Shown: positions 8,924-17,731 of the stretch, piece after piece
Layout: every line of letters starts with the position of its first letter
How positions within the stretch are numbered: position 1 is the first letter of the stretch
Source: Tolypothrix sp. NIES-4075
GTDB lineage: Bacteria; Cyanobacteriota; Cyanobacteriia; Cyanobacteriales; Nostocaceae
Reading direction: 5' to 3'
Length of the DNA stretch: 64,000 nucleotides
Assembly (NCBI RefSeq): GCF_002218085.1
Contig: NZ_BDUC01000001.1
Span: 683,955-747,954 of the forward strand
The notes under the pieces: model-generated
Seen by the model: the letters and a program-made list of their open reading frames with translations, nothing else
Told to the model about the DNA's origin: nothing
Databases searched by the model: none
Program-made: the position numbers and the translations under genes

Positions 8924-8957
8924 TAGGGGCGGACATTCGTCCACCCCTAAGTTTTTT
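8924..8957 (+). terminator. First terminator hairpin after ndhF
   Basis: Stem TAGGGGCGGAC / GTCCACCCCTA (one mismatch) with a 4-nt loop, followed by T6. It starts 7 nt after the ndhF stop. Confidence 0.75.
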
Positions 8958-8959
8958 CA

Positions 8960-8984
8960 GAGTCTAAATTAGACTCTTTTTTTT
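8960..8984 (+). terminator. Second terminator hairpin after ndhF
   Basis: Perfect stem GAGTCTAA / TTAGACTC followed by T8. It lies only 2 nt after the first hairpin, giving a tandem terminator that ends ndhF transcription before the toxin-antitoxin remnant. The following 260 bp (8985-9245) are AT-rich and I see no gene there. Confidence 0.85.
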
Positions 8985-9245
8985 GGCTAATAGTTTAGTA
9001 ATTTAATATACAGTTTCCTGCGGGTTTTGCCGATAATAATCACACCATCCTCATTTGCTGAGAATCAGTTTCAGCCACAATTGCCAGGGTCACAAGCATC
9101 TTCAAATTAGCTGCCTTGATAGTAGCAAATTATCGTCTGTCTCAATTTATTGAATTGAGATTTAAGGATTTTCAGGAGAAATAAAAACTACTAATATTTA
9201 AAATATGGAATTTTATTATAAGTGGTAAATAAACTAGCGATCGTG

Positions 9246-9509
9246 TTATGAAAAAAAGCTCTCATAATCGTCATGACTACCTATCCAGAACCATGTAACT
9301 GTATCACCCTCCAAAACCCCAATTGCTCGATAATTGCGAGTTATTCTGACAGACCAAATATTCTCCTCGTTATTTATACATTTGAAATGCAAAGACGGAT
9401 GAAAAGGATTTTCTCTTTATAACTGATAAGCTTTTCTCGCACTCTGTCTAACTTGCTTTTCAAGAGACTGATATTTATCCCAAAAAGAAGGAAGAGTTGC
9501 AGAATTCAT
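9246..9509 (-). pseudogene. RelE/HigB-like toxin gene with an internal stop codon
   Basis: Reading from ATG 9509, 88 codons end at TAA 9248-9246, but codon 31 (9419-9417) is also TAA. The flanking protein is coherent: MNSATLPSFWDKYQSLEKQV before the stop, and RENPFHPSLHFK, IWSVRITRNYRAIGVLEG and WFWIGSHDDYE after it. That is the core of a RelE/ParE-superfamily mRNA-interferase toxin. Its start overlaps the antitoxin stop as ATGA, so the pair was one translationally coupled module. The nonsense codon should inactivate the toxin. Confidence 0.75.
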
Positions 9510-9736
9510 AAATTTTCATAGTTCATTGGTTTTGCAAGTCCTTCTGCAATCTCTCTTTTAGCAGATTGGGCAGATGCAATCAGTTGTTGTTGAGTTTTCT
9601 GAAATGATTTATCCCATTTCAATTCATCTTGCAAATCTTCCAGGTACTCTCCAAGATGTTCTGCAACTCTTTCTTGCACATCTTCAGATAAAGATTCCAT
9701 CATCTTAATTACAGTAGCGATCGCTGGAGATGACAT
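9506..9736 (-). CDS. Small antitoxin-like protein paired with the broken toxin
   Basis: 76 residues from ATG 9736, charged and probably all-helical (ESLSEDVQERVAEHLGEYLE). It sits directly upstream of, and overlaps by four bases (ATGA), the RelE/HigB-like reading frame, the normal order antitoxin then toxin. I recognise no DNA-binding fold with certainty; the call rests on size, composition and position. With the toxin interrupted it is probably an orphan antitoxin. The upstream 97-residue gene ends 16 bp before it on the same strand. Confidence 0.65.
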   Translation of the reverse strand: MSSPAIATVIKMMESLSEDVQERVAEHLGEYLEDLQDELKWDKSFQKTQQQLIASAQSAKREIAEGLAKPMNYENL

Positions 9737-9752
9737 AATCGAATTTCCTTTA

Positions 9753-10046
9753 TCAACTTTCCCTGTCTATTTTAGTAAAAAAACTCAATTCCCTTCGCTT
9801 ACTGTAGTCCCAAAGCTCTGAAACGGGGAAAGTTTGTCCTACTGCTGCTTGTCGCACGGACTCTTGCAGGTCGGCTAATATTTGTGCTTTAGGCTCTTGT
9901 TCATCAATCCAAGCTAAACCAGTGACGTTATCAGAATTTATGGAACTGATAAGCTGTTGCCATTCTATAGGGACGAGTACATCTGTTGTTTCTCCATCTA
10001 CGTTGGTCACATAACGAATCTGATTTTCAATTTGTGCAATTATCAT
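9753..10046 (-). CDS. Hypothetical antitoxin-like protein
   Basis: 97 residues from ATG 10046 (MIIAQIENQIRYVTN); the frame continues upstream through a dispersed repeat that is unlikely to be coding. Proteins starting this way (QIENxIRYVTNxxGETTDV) are common in Nostocales next to small toxin genes, and DLQESVRQAA, then FPVSELWD is their usual ending. Here the protein continues with an unrelated Lys/Arg-rich tail after SELWD, so the 3' end may have shifted frame. It lies in the insertion between ndhF and ndhD. No molecular function is known to me. Confidence 0.6.
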   Translation of the reverse strand: MIIAQIENQIRYVTNVDGETTDVLVPIEWQQLISSINSDNVTGLAWIDEQEPKAQILADLQESVRQAAVGQTFPVSELWDYSKRRELSFFTKIDRES

Positions 10047-10125
10047 AGGGTTAGTTCTCCTGTCATGCTTTTTTTGCACCAAATCGCTTTTTTCAACAAC
10101 CACCAAACAGCATCGTGTATTTTTA

Positions 10126-10183
10126 GCGATGGATTGGGCTACGCGTAGACGCAAAGCGGCTTGTCGTAGACATCGCATCGCTA
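10126..10183. repeat. Small dispersed repeat (GCGATGG...CATCGC palindromic type)
   Basis: GGGCTACGCGTAGACGCAAA-type GC-rich sequence flanked by GCGATGG and CATCGC. It belongs to the small dispersed repeats seen again near 32200-32260, 32795-32830 and 38427-38497. It occupies part of the 363-bp gap upstream of ndhD (10047-10409), in which I see no other gene. Confidence 0.55.
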
Positions 10184-10409
10184 TAATTCTAGTCTAGCGG
10201 CTTATTTCGGGTAAATTTTTGACTTGGCTGGGAGTATCACAACCCACATTCCGCATCCCCTCAAGTCAAAAGAGACTCCCAAGAGAAAAAATTGGGGATT
10301 GCCAATTTAATTAAATCAACCTAACGAGGAAGACCAAATCCCCAAAAAGCTGTTAGTTAATAACTAGTGACTTTTTGCCAAACATAATTTTCATTCCCGA
10401 CAACTTGTG

Positions 10410-11984
10410 ATGAACACAGCTAATTTTCCGTGGTTGACGACGATTATTTTGTTGCCAATAGCGGCTTCACTACTGATACCCGTAATCCCAGATAAAGACG
10501 GCAAAACAGTGCGCTGGTATGCCCTGATTGTCGGATTGATTGATTTTGCGCTGATTGTTTACGCTTTTTATACCCAGTACGACTTCGCCAATCCCAATTT
10601 GCAATTGGTGGAGAGTTACCCGTGGGTACCGCAACTCGATTTGAATTGGTCAGTAGGGGCAGATGGTTTGGCAATGCCCCTAATTATTTTGACTGGATTC
10701 ATAACTACCCTGGCGATTTTAGCAGCTTGGCCCGTGACCCTCAAGCCCAGGCTATTTTACTTTCTGATTTTGGCGATGTATGGCGGTCAAATTGCCGTAT
10801 TCGCCGTTCAGGATATGCTGCTATTTTTCCTGGTATGGGAACTGGAACTGGTACCGATTTACTTTTTGCTGTCGATTTGGGGAGGTAAAAAGCGGCAATA
10901 CGCAGCGACCAAGTTTATTTTATACACTGCTGGCGGTTCGCTGTTTATTTTGCTAGCTGCCCTGACAATGGGATTTTACGGCGATACGGTGACGTTCGAT
11001 ATGCGATCGCTTGCCCTAAAAGATTACGCCCTAAATTTCCAACTTTTACTTTATGGTGGCTTTTTGATTGCCTACGCTGTCAAATTGCCAATCATTCCCT
11101 TACACACCTGGCTACCAGATGCCCACGGTGAAGCTACAGCCCCCGTACACATGTTGCTGGCAGGTATTTTGCTGAAAATGGGCGGTTACGCCTTAATTCG
11201 CATGAATGCCCAAATGCTACCCGATGCTCACGCTTATTTTGCACCTGCGTTAGTCGTTTTGGGGGTAGTTAACATCATCTACGCTGCCTTAACATCCTTT
11301 GCCCAGCGCAACCTGAAGCGGAAAATTGCCTACTCTTCAATTTCTCACATGGGCTTTGTCACCATTGGGATTGCCTCCTTCACCGATTTAGGATTAAGTG
11401 GGGCAATGTTACAAATGGTTTCCCACGGCTTAATTGGGGCAAGTTTGTTCTTCTTGGTAGGGGCAACTTATGACCGTACCCACACCTTGATGTTGGATGA
11501 AATGGGTGGTGTCGGCAAAAGGATGAAGAAGATTTTCGCCATGTTTACCACTTGTTCGATGGCATCTTTGGCATTACCAGGAATGAGCGGTTTCGTAGCA
11601 GAATTAATGGTGTTTGTCGGCTTTGCCACCAGCGATGCTTATAGCTCTACCTTTAAAGTCATCGTGGTCTTTTTGATGGCAGTTGGAGTAATTTTAACTC
11701 CGATTTATTTGCTATCGATGCTACGAGAAATTTTCTACGGGGAAGAAAACGAAGAATTAGTTTCTCACCAAGCTTTGATAGATGCCGAACCCCGCGAAGT
11801 GTTTATCATCGCTTGTTTGTTGATACCAATTATTGGTATTGGTTTCTATCCTAAGTTACTGACTCAGGTGTATGATTCCACAACTGTGCAGTTAACAGCA
11901 AGGTTACGCGATTCAGTACCAACATTAGTACAGCGTAAAGAAGCACCAACGGTGTCTTTGAGTGCGCCGGCAATTGGTAATTGA
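10410..11984 (+). CDS. ndhD: NAD(P)H-quinone oxidoreductase subunit 4 (NdhD1)
   Basis: 524 residues from ATG 10410 (GTG at 10407 is the alternative). It is a membrane antiporter-like subunit with about 14 transmembrane helices. Signature blocks are LVWELELVPIYFLLSIWGG, LPLHTWLPDAHGEATAPVHM (here IPLHTWLPDAHGE) and LKRKIAYSSISHMGFV. Together with NdhF1 it specifies the respiratory/cyclic NDH-1 complex rather than the CO2-uptake forms that use NdhD3/D4. A terminator hairpin lies 40 bp after the stop. It would normally follow ndhF closely; here a toxin-antitoxin remnant lies between them. Confidence 0.97.
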   Translation: MNTANFPWLTTIILLPIAASLLIPVIPDKDGKTVRWYALIVGLIDFALIVYAFYTQYDFANPNLQLVESYPWVPQLDLNWSVGADGLAMPLIILTGFITTLAILAAWPVTLKPRLFYFLILAMYGGQIAVFAVQDMLLFFLVWELELVPIYFLLSIWGGKKRQYAATKFILYTAGGSLFILLAALTMGFYGDTVTFDMRSLALKDYALNFQLLLYGGFLIAYAVKLPIIPLHTWLPDAHGEATAPVHMLLAGILLKMGGYALIRMNAQMLPDAHAYFAPALVVLGVVNIIYAALTSFAQRNLKRKIAYSSISHMGFVTIGIASFTDLGLSGAMLQMVSHGLIGASLFFLVGATYDRTHTLMLDEMGGVGKRMKKIFAMFTTCSMASLALPGMSGFVAELMVFVGFATSDAYSSTFKVIVVFLMAVGVILTPIYLLSMLREIFYGEENEELVSHQALIDAEPREVFIIACLLIPIIGIGFYPKLLTQVYDSTTVQLTARLRDSVPTLVQRKEAPTVSLSAPAIGN

Positions 11985-12023
11985 GTTGCGATCGCTAGTT
12001 TAGTTTAAATATTTACTGCTTTG

Positions 12024-12051
12024 AGGGTGGGTTTTAAACCTGCCCTTTTTT
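12024..12051 (+). terminator. Terminator after ndhD
   Basis: Stem AGGGTGGGTTT / AAACCTGCCCT (two wobble pairs) with a tiny loop, followed by T6. Confidence 0.75.
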
Positions 12052-12116
12052 CTTGGATATTTTGGAAGCGATCGCTTAATCCATATAGAAGCTCCTTCAC
12101 TTGGTTAAACGACTTA

Positions 12117-12725
12117 TTAATTACCAGTAGGTTCAATAAAACTTCTTAAAATTCCTAAAATTTTTCTGACATCATTTATAAAATATTCATTTAAATCAAT
12201 CTCTATTATTTGCCCAGACAAACGCATAAATTTCCAGTTAGTACCTGTGGTGACACTTCCGTAAATGGTTTTAATTTCATTTTCTTTTTGCTGATTAAAT
12301 AATTGCGCGGCTACCATTTATGCTATGCATTGTCCCAAACCAGATTGAATATTGTCATTTTTGGCTTCTACCAAAGCAATGACTGGTGCTTTAATAATTA
12401 TTTGTTCTGAAGATTTACTAATAAGAAAGTCACAAAAACCAGTTAAGCCTTTTTCTGGACTAACGTTAAATTCTCGACCGGAAAACAAACTAATTTGATT
12501 TTGTAATAGCTCTTTTAGTTCTACAAGAATTGGCATCAAAATTAATTCCGAACGAGCTTTTTCAGTACCAATAGCTAATGCTAATGGTAGATACTTTTTA
12601 AGTGTTTGTGCCAAAAAATCACTGGATTCTACTGGGGGTATGTCCGCAAAAATTCCCACAGTTTCCACAATGGTGATTCCCAAGATTGTCTCAACAGTGT
12701 CTATACTGAATTCACTGTATGACAT
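12117..12725 (-). pseudogene. PD-(D/E)xK-type cyanobacterial protein gene split by one in-frame stop
   Basis: Two abutting reading frames, 12725-12318 (135 residues) and 12317-12117 (66 residues), are in the same frame and separated only by TAA at 12320-12318. Joined, they give one coherent protein of about 202 residues: GLGQCIA, stop, MVAAQLFNQQ, where I recall family members with Glu at the stop position (GAA to TAA is one change). The middle part has GFCDF and APVIALVEAK, the D...ExK pattern of restriction-like nucleases. Because the codon after the stop is ATG, reinitiation is possible but not expected. Probably inactive. Confidence 0.75.
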
Positions 12726-12882
12726 TTGACAAAAATTTAAGAAAATTTAATTCTTTTGCTATTAAACTTGATTTTATCTAAAATCTCACCATTTCTTTGA
12801 CAAGTATGGCAAAACACAAAGCTTCTACTCGGTGAATCAATTTTCTACAATCTATTTAAAATCAGCTTTGGCACAACCGCCC

Positions 12883-13605
12883 ATGTTAGACTACAACCCA
12901 TTGCACTGTTTGCCATCTTCCGAAGAACTACCCGACTCAGACGATACACCTGTGGATAATGAACTACAAGATTTGATTCCCGGCTTGCTAAAAGCGATGC
13001 TGGCTTTGCTGTGGTCAGAGCGTTGGGATTGGTTTTTTGGCGTTGATATGGGTGTTTATTACGACCCAGATAAACCAGCGATAGTGCCCAATGGATTTCT
13101 GAGTTTAGGAGTTAAACGCTTTATTGATGAGGATTTGCGACTGAGTTATGTGCTGTGGGAAGAAAAGAAGCAGCCAATTTTGATACTAGAGATTGTTTCT
13201 CAAATCCATCGGGGAGAATACAGCACTAAGAAAGAATTCTATGCGAAAGAATTAGGCATTTTGTACTACGTTGTATATAATCCCTCTCGTCGCAAAAAGC
13301 CACCTTTGGAAGTGTATCGCTTAGTGAATGGCGAATATGAGTTACAGCCAGGAAATCCTATTTGGCTACCGGAGATTAATTTAGGAATTGGACGAGAACG
13401 GGGAATTTATCAAGGTATAGCGCGGGAGTGGTTGTACTGGTTTGACGAACAAGGGCAAAGGTTGCTAACACCAGAAGAACGCATTATAGAAGCGGAAGAA
13501 CGCGCAAATTATGAGGAACAGCGACGTGTGGAAGCAGAACAACGCGCACAAATGCTCGCAGAAAAATTGACAGCGTTAGGTGTAGATCCCCAAACGCTGA
13601 CTTAA
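12883..13605 (+). CDS. Uma2-family (DUF820) putative nuclease with coiled-coil tail
   Basis: 240 residues from ATG 12883 (MLDYNPLHCLPSSEELPDSD); an in-frame GTG at 12832 would add 17 residues. Uma2 proteins have a restriction-endonuclease-like fold. Here the core shows VDMGVYYDP, PILILEIVS (the E-x-S/K strand) and LGILYYVVYNP. The last 40 residues are Glu/Arg-rich heptads (EERIIEAEERANYEEQRRVE) that should form a coiled coil. These genes are highly amplified in Nostocales, and their in vivo role is unknown. It is a lone gene next to a broken nuclease-like gene. Confidence 0.85.
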   Translation: MLDYNPLHCLPSSEELPDSDDTPVDNELQDLIPGLLKAMLALLWSERWDWFFGVDMGVYYDPDKPAIVPNGFLSLGVKRFIDEDLRLSYVLWEEKKQPILILEIVSQIHRGEYSTKKEFYAKELGILYYVVYNPSRRKKPPLEVYRLVNGEYELQPGNPIWLPEINLGIGRERGIYQGIAREWLYWFDEQGQRLLTPEERIIEAEERANYEEQRRVEAEQRAQMLAEKLTALGVDPQTLT

Positions 13606-13832
13606 GATCCCGCAGGTTGGAAACCTGGGCTATACGAACGAGAGCTTACCTGCGTGGGCTAAACAGATAAGAGATTTAGTAATTTTCTTCATCGAAGTTT
13701 TACATTTTTGCTGCTGAATAAATTGTGATTAGTTGGTTAATCAGGGAACTCTATGTATAAGGCTACTCATCGGTAGTCGATAAAATCTTTAGAAGTCTGT
13801 TTTTAACCGCTAATCATAATCAGGAGTATTTC

Positions 13833-14018
13833 ATGATTCCACTTATCTTGGGTGCTTTGGCTTTAGGTGGTGCTGTTCTTGGTGTAGGTGCTGGTGCCGC
13901 AGGCATTGAGGATATGAATGAAGCGAAAGAAATTGGCGATCGCGCTCAAAAGCGTCATGAGGATGCTGTCATCCGATTGAAAGTAGACTGGGAAGCAACT
14001 AACTGGAGTTTAAACTAA
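13833..14018 (+). pseudogene. Truncated N-terminus of a Gly-rich membrane-inserting hypothetical protein
   Basis: 61 codons from ATG 13833, preceded by AGGAG. It has a Gly/Ala-rich hydrophobic segment (residues 3-26), then EAKEIGDRAQKRHEDAVIRLK, then a stop. I recall longer Nostocales proteins with this N-terminus, and the frame ends at WEATNWSLN where they continue. A second fragment of what looks like the same family follows at 14082-14203, so this is probably a decayed gene. A short stand-alone protein cannot be excluded. Confidence 0.5.
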
Positions 14019-14081
14019 AAGCGATAAGATTTGCAAAAAAGTGACAAAATCTAAAATGCCTTGCATCCCGGAGTATTTCAT

Positions 14082-14203
14082 GATTCCGTTCTCTTGTTTT
14101 AGGTAGTATTACAGCTGGTTTGACTGTGCCGATTGGTGGCTCTGTGCTGAGGAGCGAAGGTGAAAAAGCCTTGACAAAAGCGCAAGAGTATGAAATTAGG
14201 TAA
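14082..14203 (+). pseudogene. Second degenerate copy of the same Gly-rich gene family
   Basis: The 18-bp leader GGAGTATTTCATGATTCC of the preceding fragment (13823-13840) recurs exactly at 14070-14087. After eight codons the frame stops. From 14102 another frame reads GSITAGLTVPIGGSVL, then SEGEKALTKAQEYEIR and TAA, which resembles the interior of the same protein family. This is therefore a tandem, frame-disrupted remnant. Confidence 0.5.
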
Positions 14204-14401
14204 ATGTTGCGATCGCTAAATATGTCTAATTTTATGCTTAGTCTTGGTTACTGAATTGGTGTTATTTTGTTTTATATGAGTTAATCATATTCCGGACGTG
14301 TTTATTAGACTTATCCGGAAATTAGGTTTTGACCCTTGCTGTACAAGGCTTTGATACTCATTTACGGATATGTCTATTAATTTACAAAAGGATAAGGAAA
14401 T

Positions 14402-15733
14402 ATGTTGTGCAAATTGCATAAGTTGGCAGGACTGCTAGTTTGCCTGCTTGCTGGAGGATTAGTCGCCCCAAGGTCAGCCCGTGCAGACGGAGCAGTGTAC
14501 GCTATGACCAACGCTTTGGGCAAAAATGAGATCATCGTCTACCATCGTGCCAGTAACGGGAAATTGAAGTTGAGGCAGCGGATTGCTACAGGCGGTGGGG
14601 GTAGCGGTATACAACTCGATCCGGGCGATTCCTTAGGTTCTCAGGGTAGTCTGCTGTTGGACTCTCGATCTGGTCGTCTATTCGCCGTTAATACTGAAAC
14701 TCGCAGCAATAATCCACTTGATGGGCAAGATGTGGGCGACTGCCAGCAGGGCACGATTTCTTCGTTTCAAGTTAATCGCTATGGTCAACTAAACCTTGTT
14801 GATCGGATACCTTCTGGTGGCTTGTTTCCAAATAGTTTGACCGTAGATAGAAACCTACTGTATGTGCTGAATGCTGGTGGTCCCGGTCTCAACCCATTCT
14901 GTGGTGTTGGTCCTAACATTACTGGTTTCAAGGTTTCACAATCTGGTAATATCCGTCGGTTCTTCAACGCTACAATGCCCATAGATCCAGGCACGAGTCC
15001 TGGTAATTTCCTCGACTGTGACCCAGGCAATGCTCCTTTCTCAACCGAAGAGTTTCGCTGCGGTCTCAACCCACCAGCATTTCCACGCTCCCCAGCCCAG
15101 ATTGGGTTCACACCTGATAAACAGAAACTGGTAGTGACAGTCAAGGGGACAAATACGATCTACGTTTTCCCACTTTCCCGCAATGGTAGACCTACGTCAC
15201 CGAGCCTTACTCAAGTCGGCAATCCATTCCAACCTACCCCGTTTGGGTTTGCCTTTGCCAAGACGTATGACTCGTCGAAAAGTTATCTTCTGGTGACTGA
15301 GCCGTTCGGTGCGACTTCTACCATTCCCGCTCCCTCTGCCAGTGCAGTCTCGTCATTTGAGATTGGTAACGATGGTGCGCTAACAACGATCACTCAGAGT
15401 TTGCCGAATGGACAGACTACCTCTTGCTGGATAGCGATCGCTCCCTCAGGTAAATATGCTTACGTCTCCAATAACGGGGGGAGTACTATTTCGTCCTATC
15501 AGATTGGTAGTGATGGCAGCCTTACCTTGCTTGCGTCCGTTGCTGCACAGGCTAACAAACCGAACGATCTCGCGATTGTGTATGAAGACGGCAAGAGCTT
15601 TCTGTATGTACTCAACAGCGGCGACGGCACAGTAGGCGCTTACCAGATCGGCAACGACGGGTCATTGACTTCACTTGGATCTGTGGGTGGTCTGCCGAGC
15701 GACGATGGGGCTCAAGGTCTCGCTGCCTATTAG
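14402..15733 (+). CDS. Secreted beta-propeller (lactonase-like, 7-bladed) protein
   Basis: 443 residues from ATG 14402. A Sec signal peptide covers residues 1-28 (hydrophobic LAGLLVCLLAGG, probable cleavage after ARA). The mature part consists of propeller blades with the recurrent unit SSFEIGNDGAL / SSYQIGSDGSL / GAYQIGNDGSL and YVSNNGGSTISSY, characteristic of the lactonase / 6-phosphogluconolactonase-like propellers. Export makes a cytoplasmic pentose-phosphate role unlikely. Three internal cysteine pairs are compatible with disulfides. It stands alone; the IS607 element lies just downstream. Substrate unknown. Confidence 0.8.
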   Translation: MLCKLHKLAGLLVCLLAGGLVAPRSARADGAVYAMTNALGKNEIIVYHRASNGKLKLRQRIATGGGGSGIQLDPGDSLGSQGSLLLDSRSGRLFAVNTETRSNNPLDGQDVGDCQQGTISSFQVNRYGQLNLVDRIPSGGLFPNSLTVDRNLLYVLNAGGPGLNPFCGVGPNITGFKVSQSGNIRRFFNATMPIDPGTSPGNFLDCDPGNAPFSTEEFRCGLNPPAFPRSPAQIGFTPDKQKLVVTVKGTNTIYVFPLSRNGRPTSPSLTQVGNPFQPTPFGFAFAKTYDSSKSYLLVTEPFGATSTIPAPSASAVSSFEIGNDGALTTITQSLPNGQTTSCWIAIAPSGKYAYVSNNGGSTISSYQIGSDGSLTLLASVAAQANKPNDLAIVYEDGKSFLYVLNSGDGTVGAYQIGNDGSLTSLGSVGGLPSDDGAQGLAAY

Positions 15734-15918
15734 GGAGTTCCAGTGTGCGACTCGTTCTAGAGTAGGAGAAGAATTTTGCAACCTTACAACTGGGCGATCG
15801 CCGATTAAATGAACGTGCAATGTCAATAGGCTATGCTGCTATATAAATCCTAGACTTGTCTAGACATTTACTTCTTACTTCACGGGGAGCATGGGAGCGG
15901 TTATCCCTCAGTAAGCTT

Positions 15919-16995
15919 TCACGCTTTAGCCAAACGTGATAAATTGATTGCTGCGTTTAAATCCCTGTCCATCGAGTACCCACAACTTCCACAGTTGTAG
16001 GTTCTTTCTTTAAGTGGCATATCTTGAATATGTCCACAATTGGAACAAGTTTTACTTGATGGAAACCAACGGTCAGCGATGACTATTTCGCAGCCAAACT
16101 TTTTAGCTTTATATTCCAACTGCCGTTTGAATTCATGAAATCCACAATCAGCAATCACTTGCGCCAATTTGTGGTTAGATAGCATCCCAGAAACGTTCAA
16201 ATCTTCTACTACTATTTTTGCGTGGTTTTTGCATAAGAAAGTAGTGACTTGGTGAAGAGTATTTTTCCTAAGATTGGTTACCCTAGCATGATGTCTTGCA
16301 AGTTGTATTTTGGTTTTGTTTCTATTATTAGAACCTTTCGTTTTTCTAGCAAACTTTCGTGATAGTCTACGAAGCTTTGCTAGATGGGTTTTGTAATGCT
16401 TGGGGTTAGGAAACACTACCCCCGTAGAAAATGTAGCTAATTCTTTAACTCCCAAATCAACGCCTACAACATCATGCTGTTTGGTGGTTGGTTCATGTGT
16501 TTGTTCGTAAGCGAAAGAAATAAACCAGCTATCAGCAGTTCTTGAAATGGTGATTGATTTGCAAGTAGTGTGTGGCAAACCTTCGTAAGTTCTTACCCAT
16601 CCAATCGTAGGCATTTTGATTGATTTTCCACCTACTGGAATGGGCTTTCCACTTGCATCAATAGTGAAAGAATCATGATGTCCTTTCTTTTTAAAGTTAG
16701 GATAGCCACCTTTACCCGAAAAGAATCTGGAGAAAGCGTCACCTAAATTATCGAAAGCATATTGAGTTATTTTCTGACAAATACCTTTCTCTTTAATCCA
16801 CTCAAACTCAGGTTTGATGTGGTTGTTAAAAAACTTTTTGAGGATGTATTTGTTTGGCTTTAGTCCATCTTTATAAAAATTATTCCAAGTAGCAAGACCC
16901 CAGTTGTAAGTAAATCTAGCAATACCTGCATGTTTACTCATAATCGTTTCTTGAGTTCTACTCAGTTTTAACTTTGTTTTGATGGATAAAAGCAT
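15919..16995 (-). CDS. tnpB: TnpB RNA-guided nuclease (OrfB) of the IS607-family element
   Basis: 358 residues from ATG 16995. The RuvC-like catalytic residues are present: D180 in GVDLGVKELA, E264 in VVEDLNVSG and D345 in DRDLNAA. The zinc ribbon is intact (C317, C320, C335, C338). An N-terminal bridge/recognition region precedes them (YNWGLATWNNFY). TnpB proteins use an omega-RNA transcribed from the 3' end of the gene into the element end to cut matching DNA and help the element persist. The omega-RNA would cover the last part of this gene and about 15850-15918, with the guide just outside. All key residues are present, so it looks active. Confidence 0.93.
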   Translation of the reverse strand: MLLSIKTKLKLSRTQETIMSKHAGIARFTYNWGLATWNNFYKDGLKPNKYILKKFFNNHIKPEFEWIKEKGICQKITQYAFDNLGDAFSRFFSGKGGYPNFKKKGHHDSFTIDASGKPIPVGGKSIKMPTIGWVRTYEGLPHTTCKSITISRTADSWFISFAYEQTHEPTTKQHDVVGVDLGVKELATFSTGVVFPNPKHYKTHLAKLRRLSRKFARKTKGSNNRNKTKIQLARHHARVTNLRKNTLHQVTTFLCKNHAKIVVEDLNVSGMLSNHKLAQVIADCGFHEFKRQLEYKAKKFGCEIVIADRWFPSSKTCSNCGHIQDMPLKERTYNCGSCGYSMDRDLNAAINLSRLAKA

Positions 16996-17004
16996 TGTTT
17001 GACA

Positions 17005-17655
17005 TCAACACGCTCGTTCTTCACCTTCCAATTCTATTTGCTCATGTCTAGGGTTGTCAATAGTCTCTTGAAGTTTATTTTTTAAATCGATAGAATAAGA
17101 ACGCAGTCCATATAACCTGCAAGAAAAACAGTGTATGATAGCCATCAAATCTTCAACTAATTCTTGTTGCGGTGACAAAGATTCTTGGTTGGCTACAATA
17201 ATTTCACAACCGTAAGATGTGGCTAGCTCTTCTACAAAATCAAACGCGAATCTGCAAAGTCTATCCTTATGTGCAACAACCAAGGTTTTGATTTCACCTT
17301 TAATAATAGAAAACACAATACTTAAAAACTTTTTGCGCTTAAAGTTTAGTCCTCCCCCAATTTCTTTTATGCATTCATCGATAGATAGCCCTTTGGTGGT
17401 ACAAAAAATTTCCATAGCCTTGATTTGATTTGATAACTCAGGCTTTTGGTTATTTGAAGACACACGACAATATACAACCACTTTCTTTTTTGCTTCTAGA
17501 GGCTGTAGACCTTGAGCTATTCTTAAATCATCATCAGTGTAATAACGGTAATTAGAAACTGTTCTTTTTGCAGGGAGTTTCCCAGAAGTATCCCACCGTT
17601 GCAGTGTTTTAACTGTTACACCTAATTTTTTCGCAAACTCGTGCGGCTTGTACAT
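17005..17655 (-). CDS. tnpA: IS607-type serine recombinase (TnpA)
   Basis: 216 residues from ATG 17655. A MerR-like helix-turn-helix occupies residues 1-50 (MYKPHEFAKKLGVTVKTLQR). A small serine-recombinase catalytic domain follows, with the nucleophile in YCRVSSNNQ (S66/S67) and conserved arginines in KDRLCRFAFDF. This order, DNA-binding domain first, is diagnostic of IS607 rather than classical resolvases. The stop lies 9 bp before tnpB. It appears intact. Confidence 0.92.
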   Translation of the reverse strand: MYKPHEFAKKLGVTVKTLQRWDTSGKLPAKRTVSNYRYYTDDDLRIAQGLQPLEAKKKVVVYCRVSSNNQKPELSNQIKAMEIFCTTKGLSIDECIKEIGGGLNFKRKKFLSIVFSIIKGEIKTLVVAHKDRLCRFAFDFVEELATSYGCEIIVANQESLSPQQELVEDLMAIIHCFSCRLYGLRSYSIDLKNKLQETIDNPRHEQIELEGEERAC

Positions 17656-17731
17656 CAGTTTGATGTCTATACTTCAACCTTATTGTACATTGTTGTCTAT
17701 ATTTTCTCCATCCAAGGACGAACTCTAAGTC

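Larger units (their letters stand above)
15850..17715 (-). mobile_element. IS607-family insertion sequence (tnpA serine recombinase + tnpB), ends approximate
   Basis: tnpA (17655-17005) and tnpB (16995-15919) are complete and 9 bp apart. On the tnpA side TTGATGTCTATA (17660-17671) and TTGTTGTCTATA (17690-17701) form a 30-bp-spaced direct repeat. A related CTTGTCTAGA occurs on the other side at 15855-15864. I take these as recombinase-binding ends, so the borders given are estimates. IS607 elements make no target duplication. The gene fragment at 17732 begins right at the border, as expected for an insertion into or beside that gene. Confidence 0.8.
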
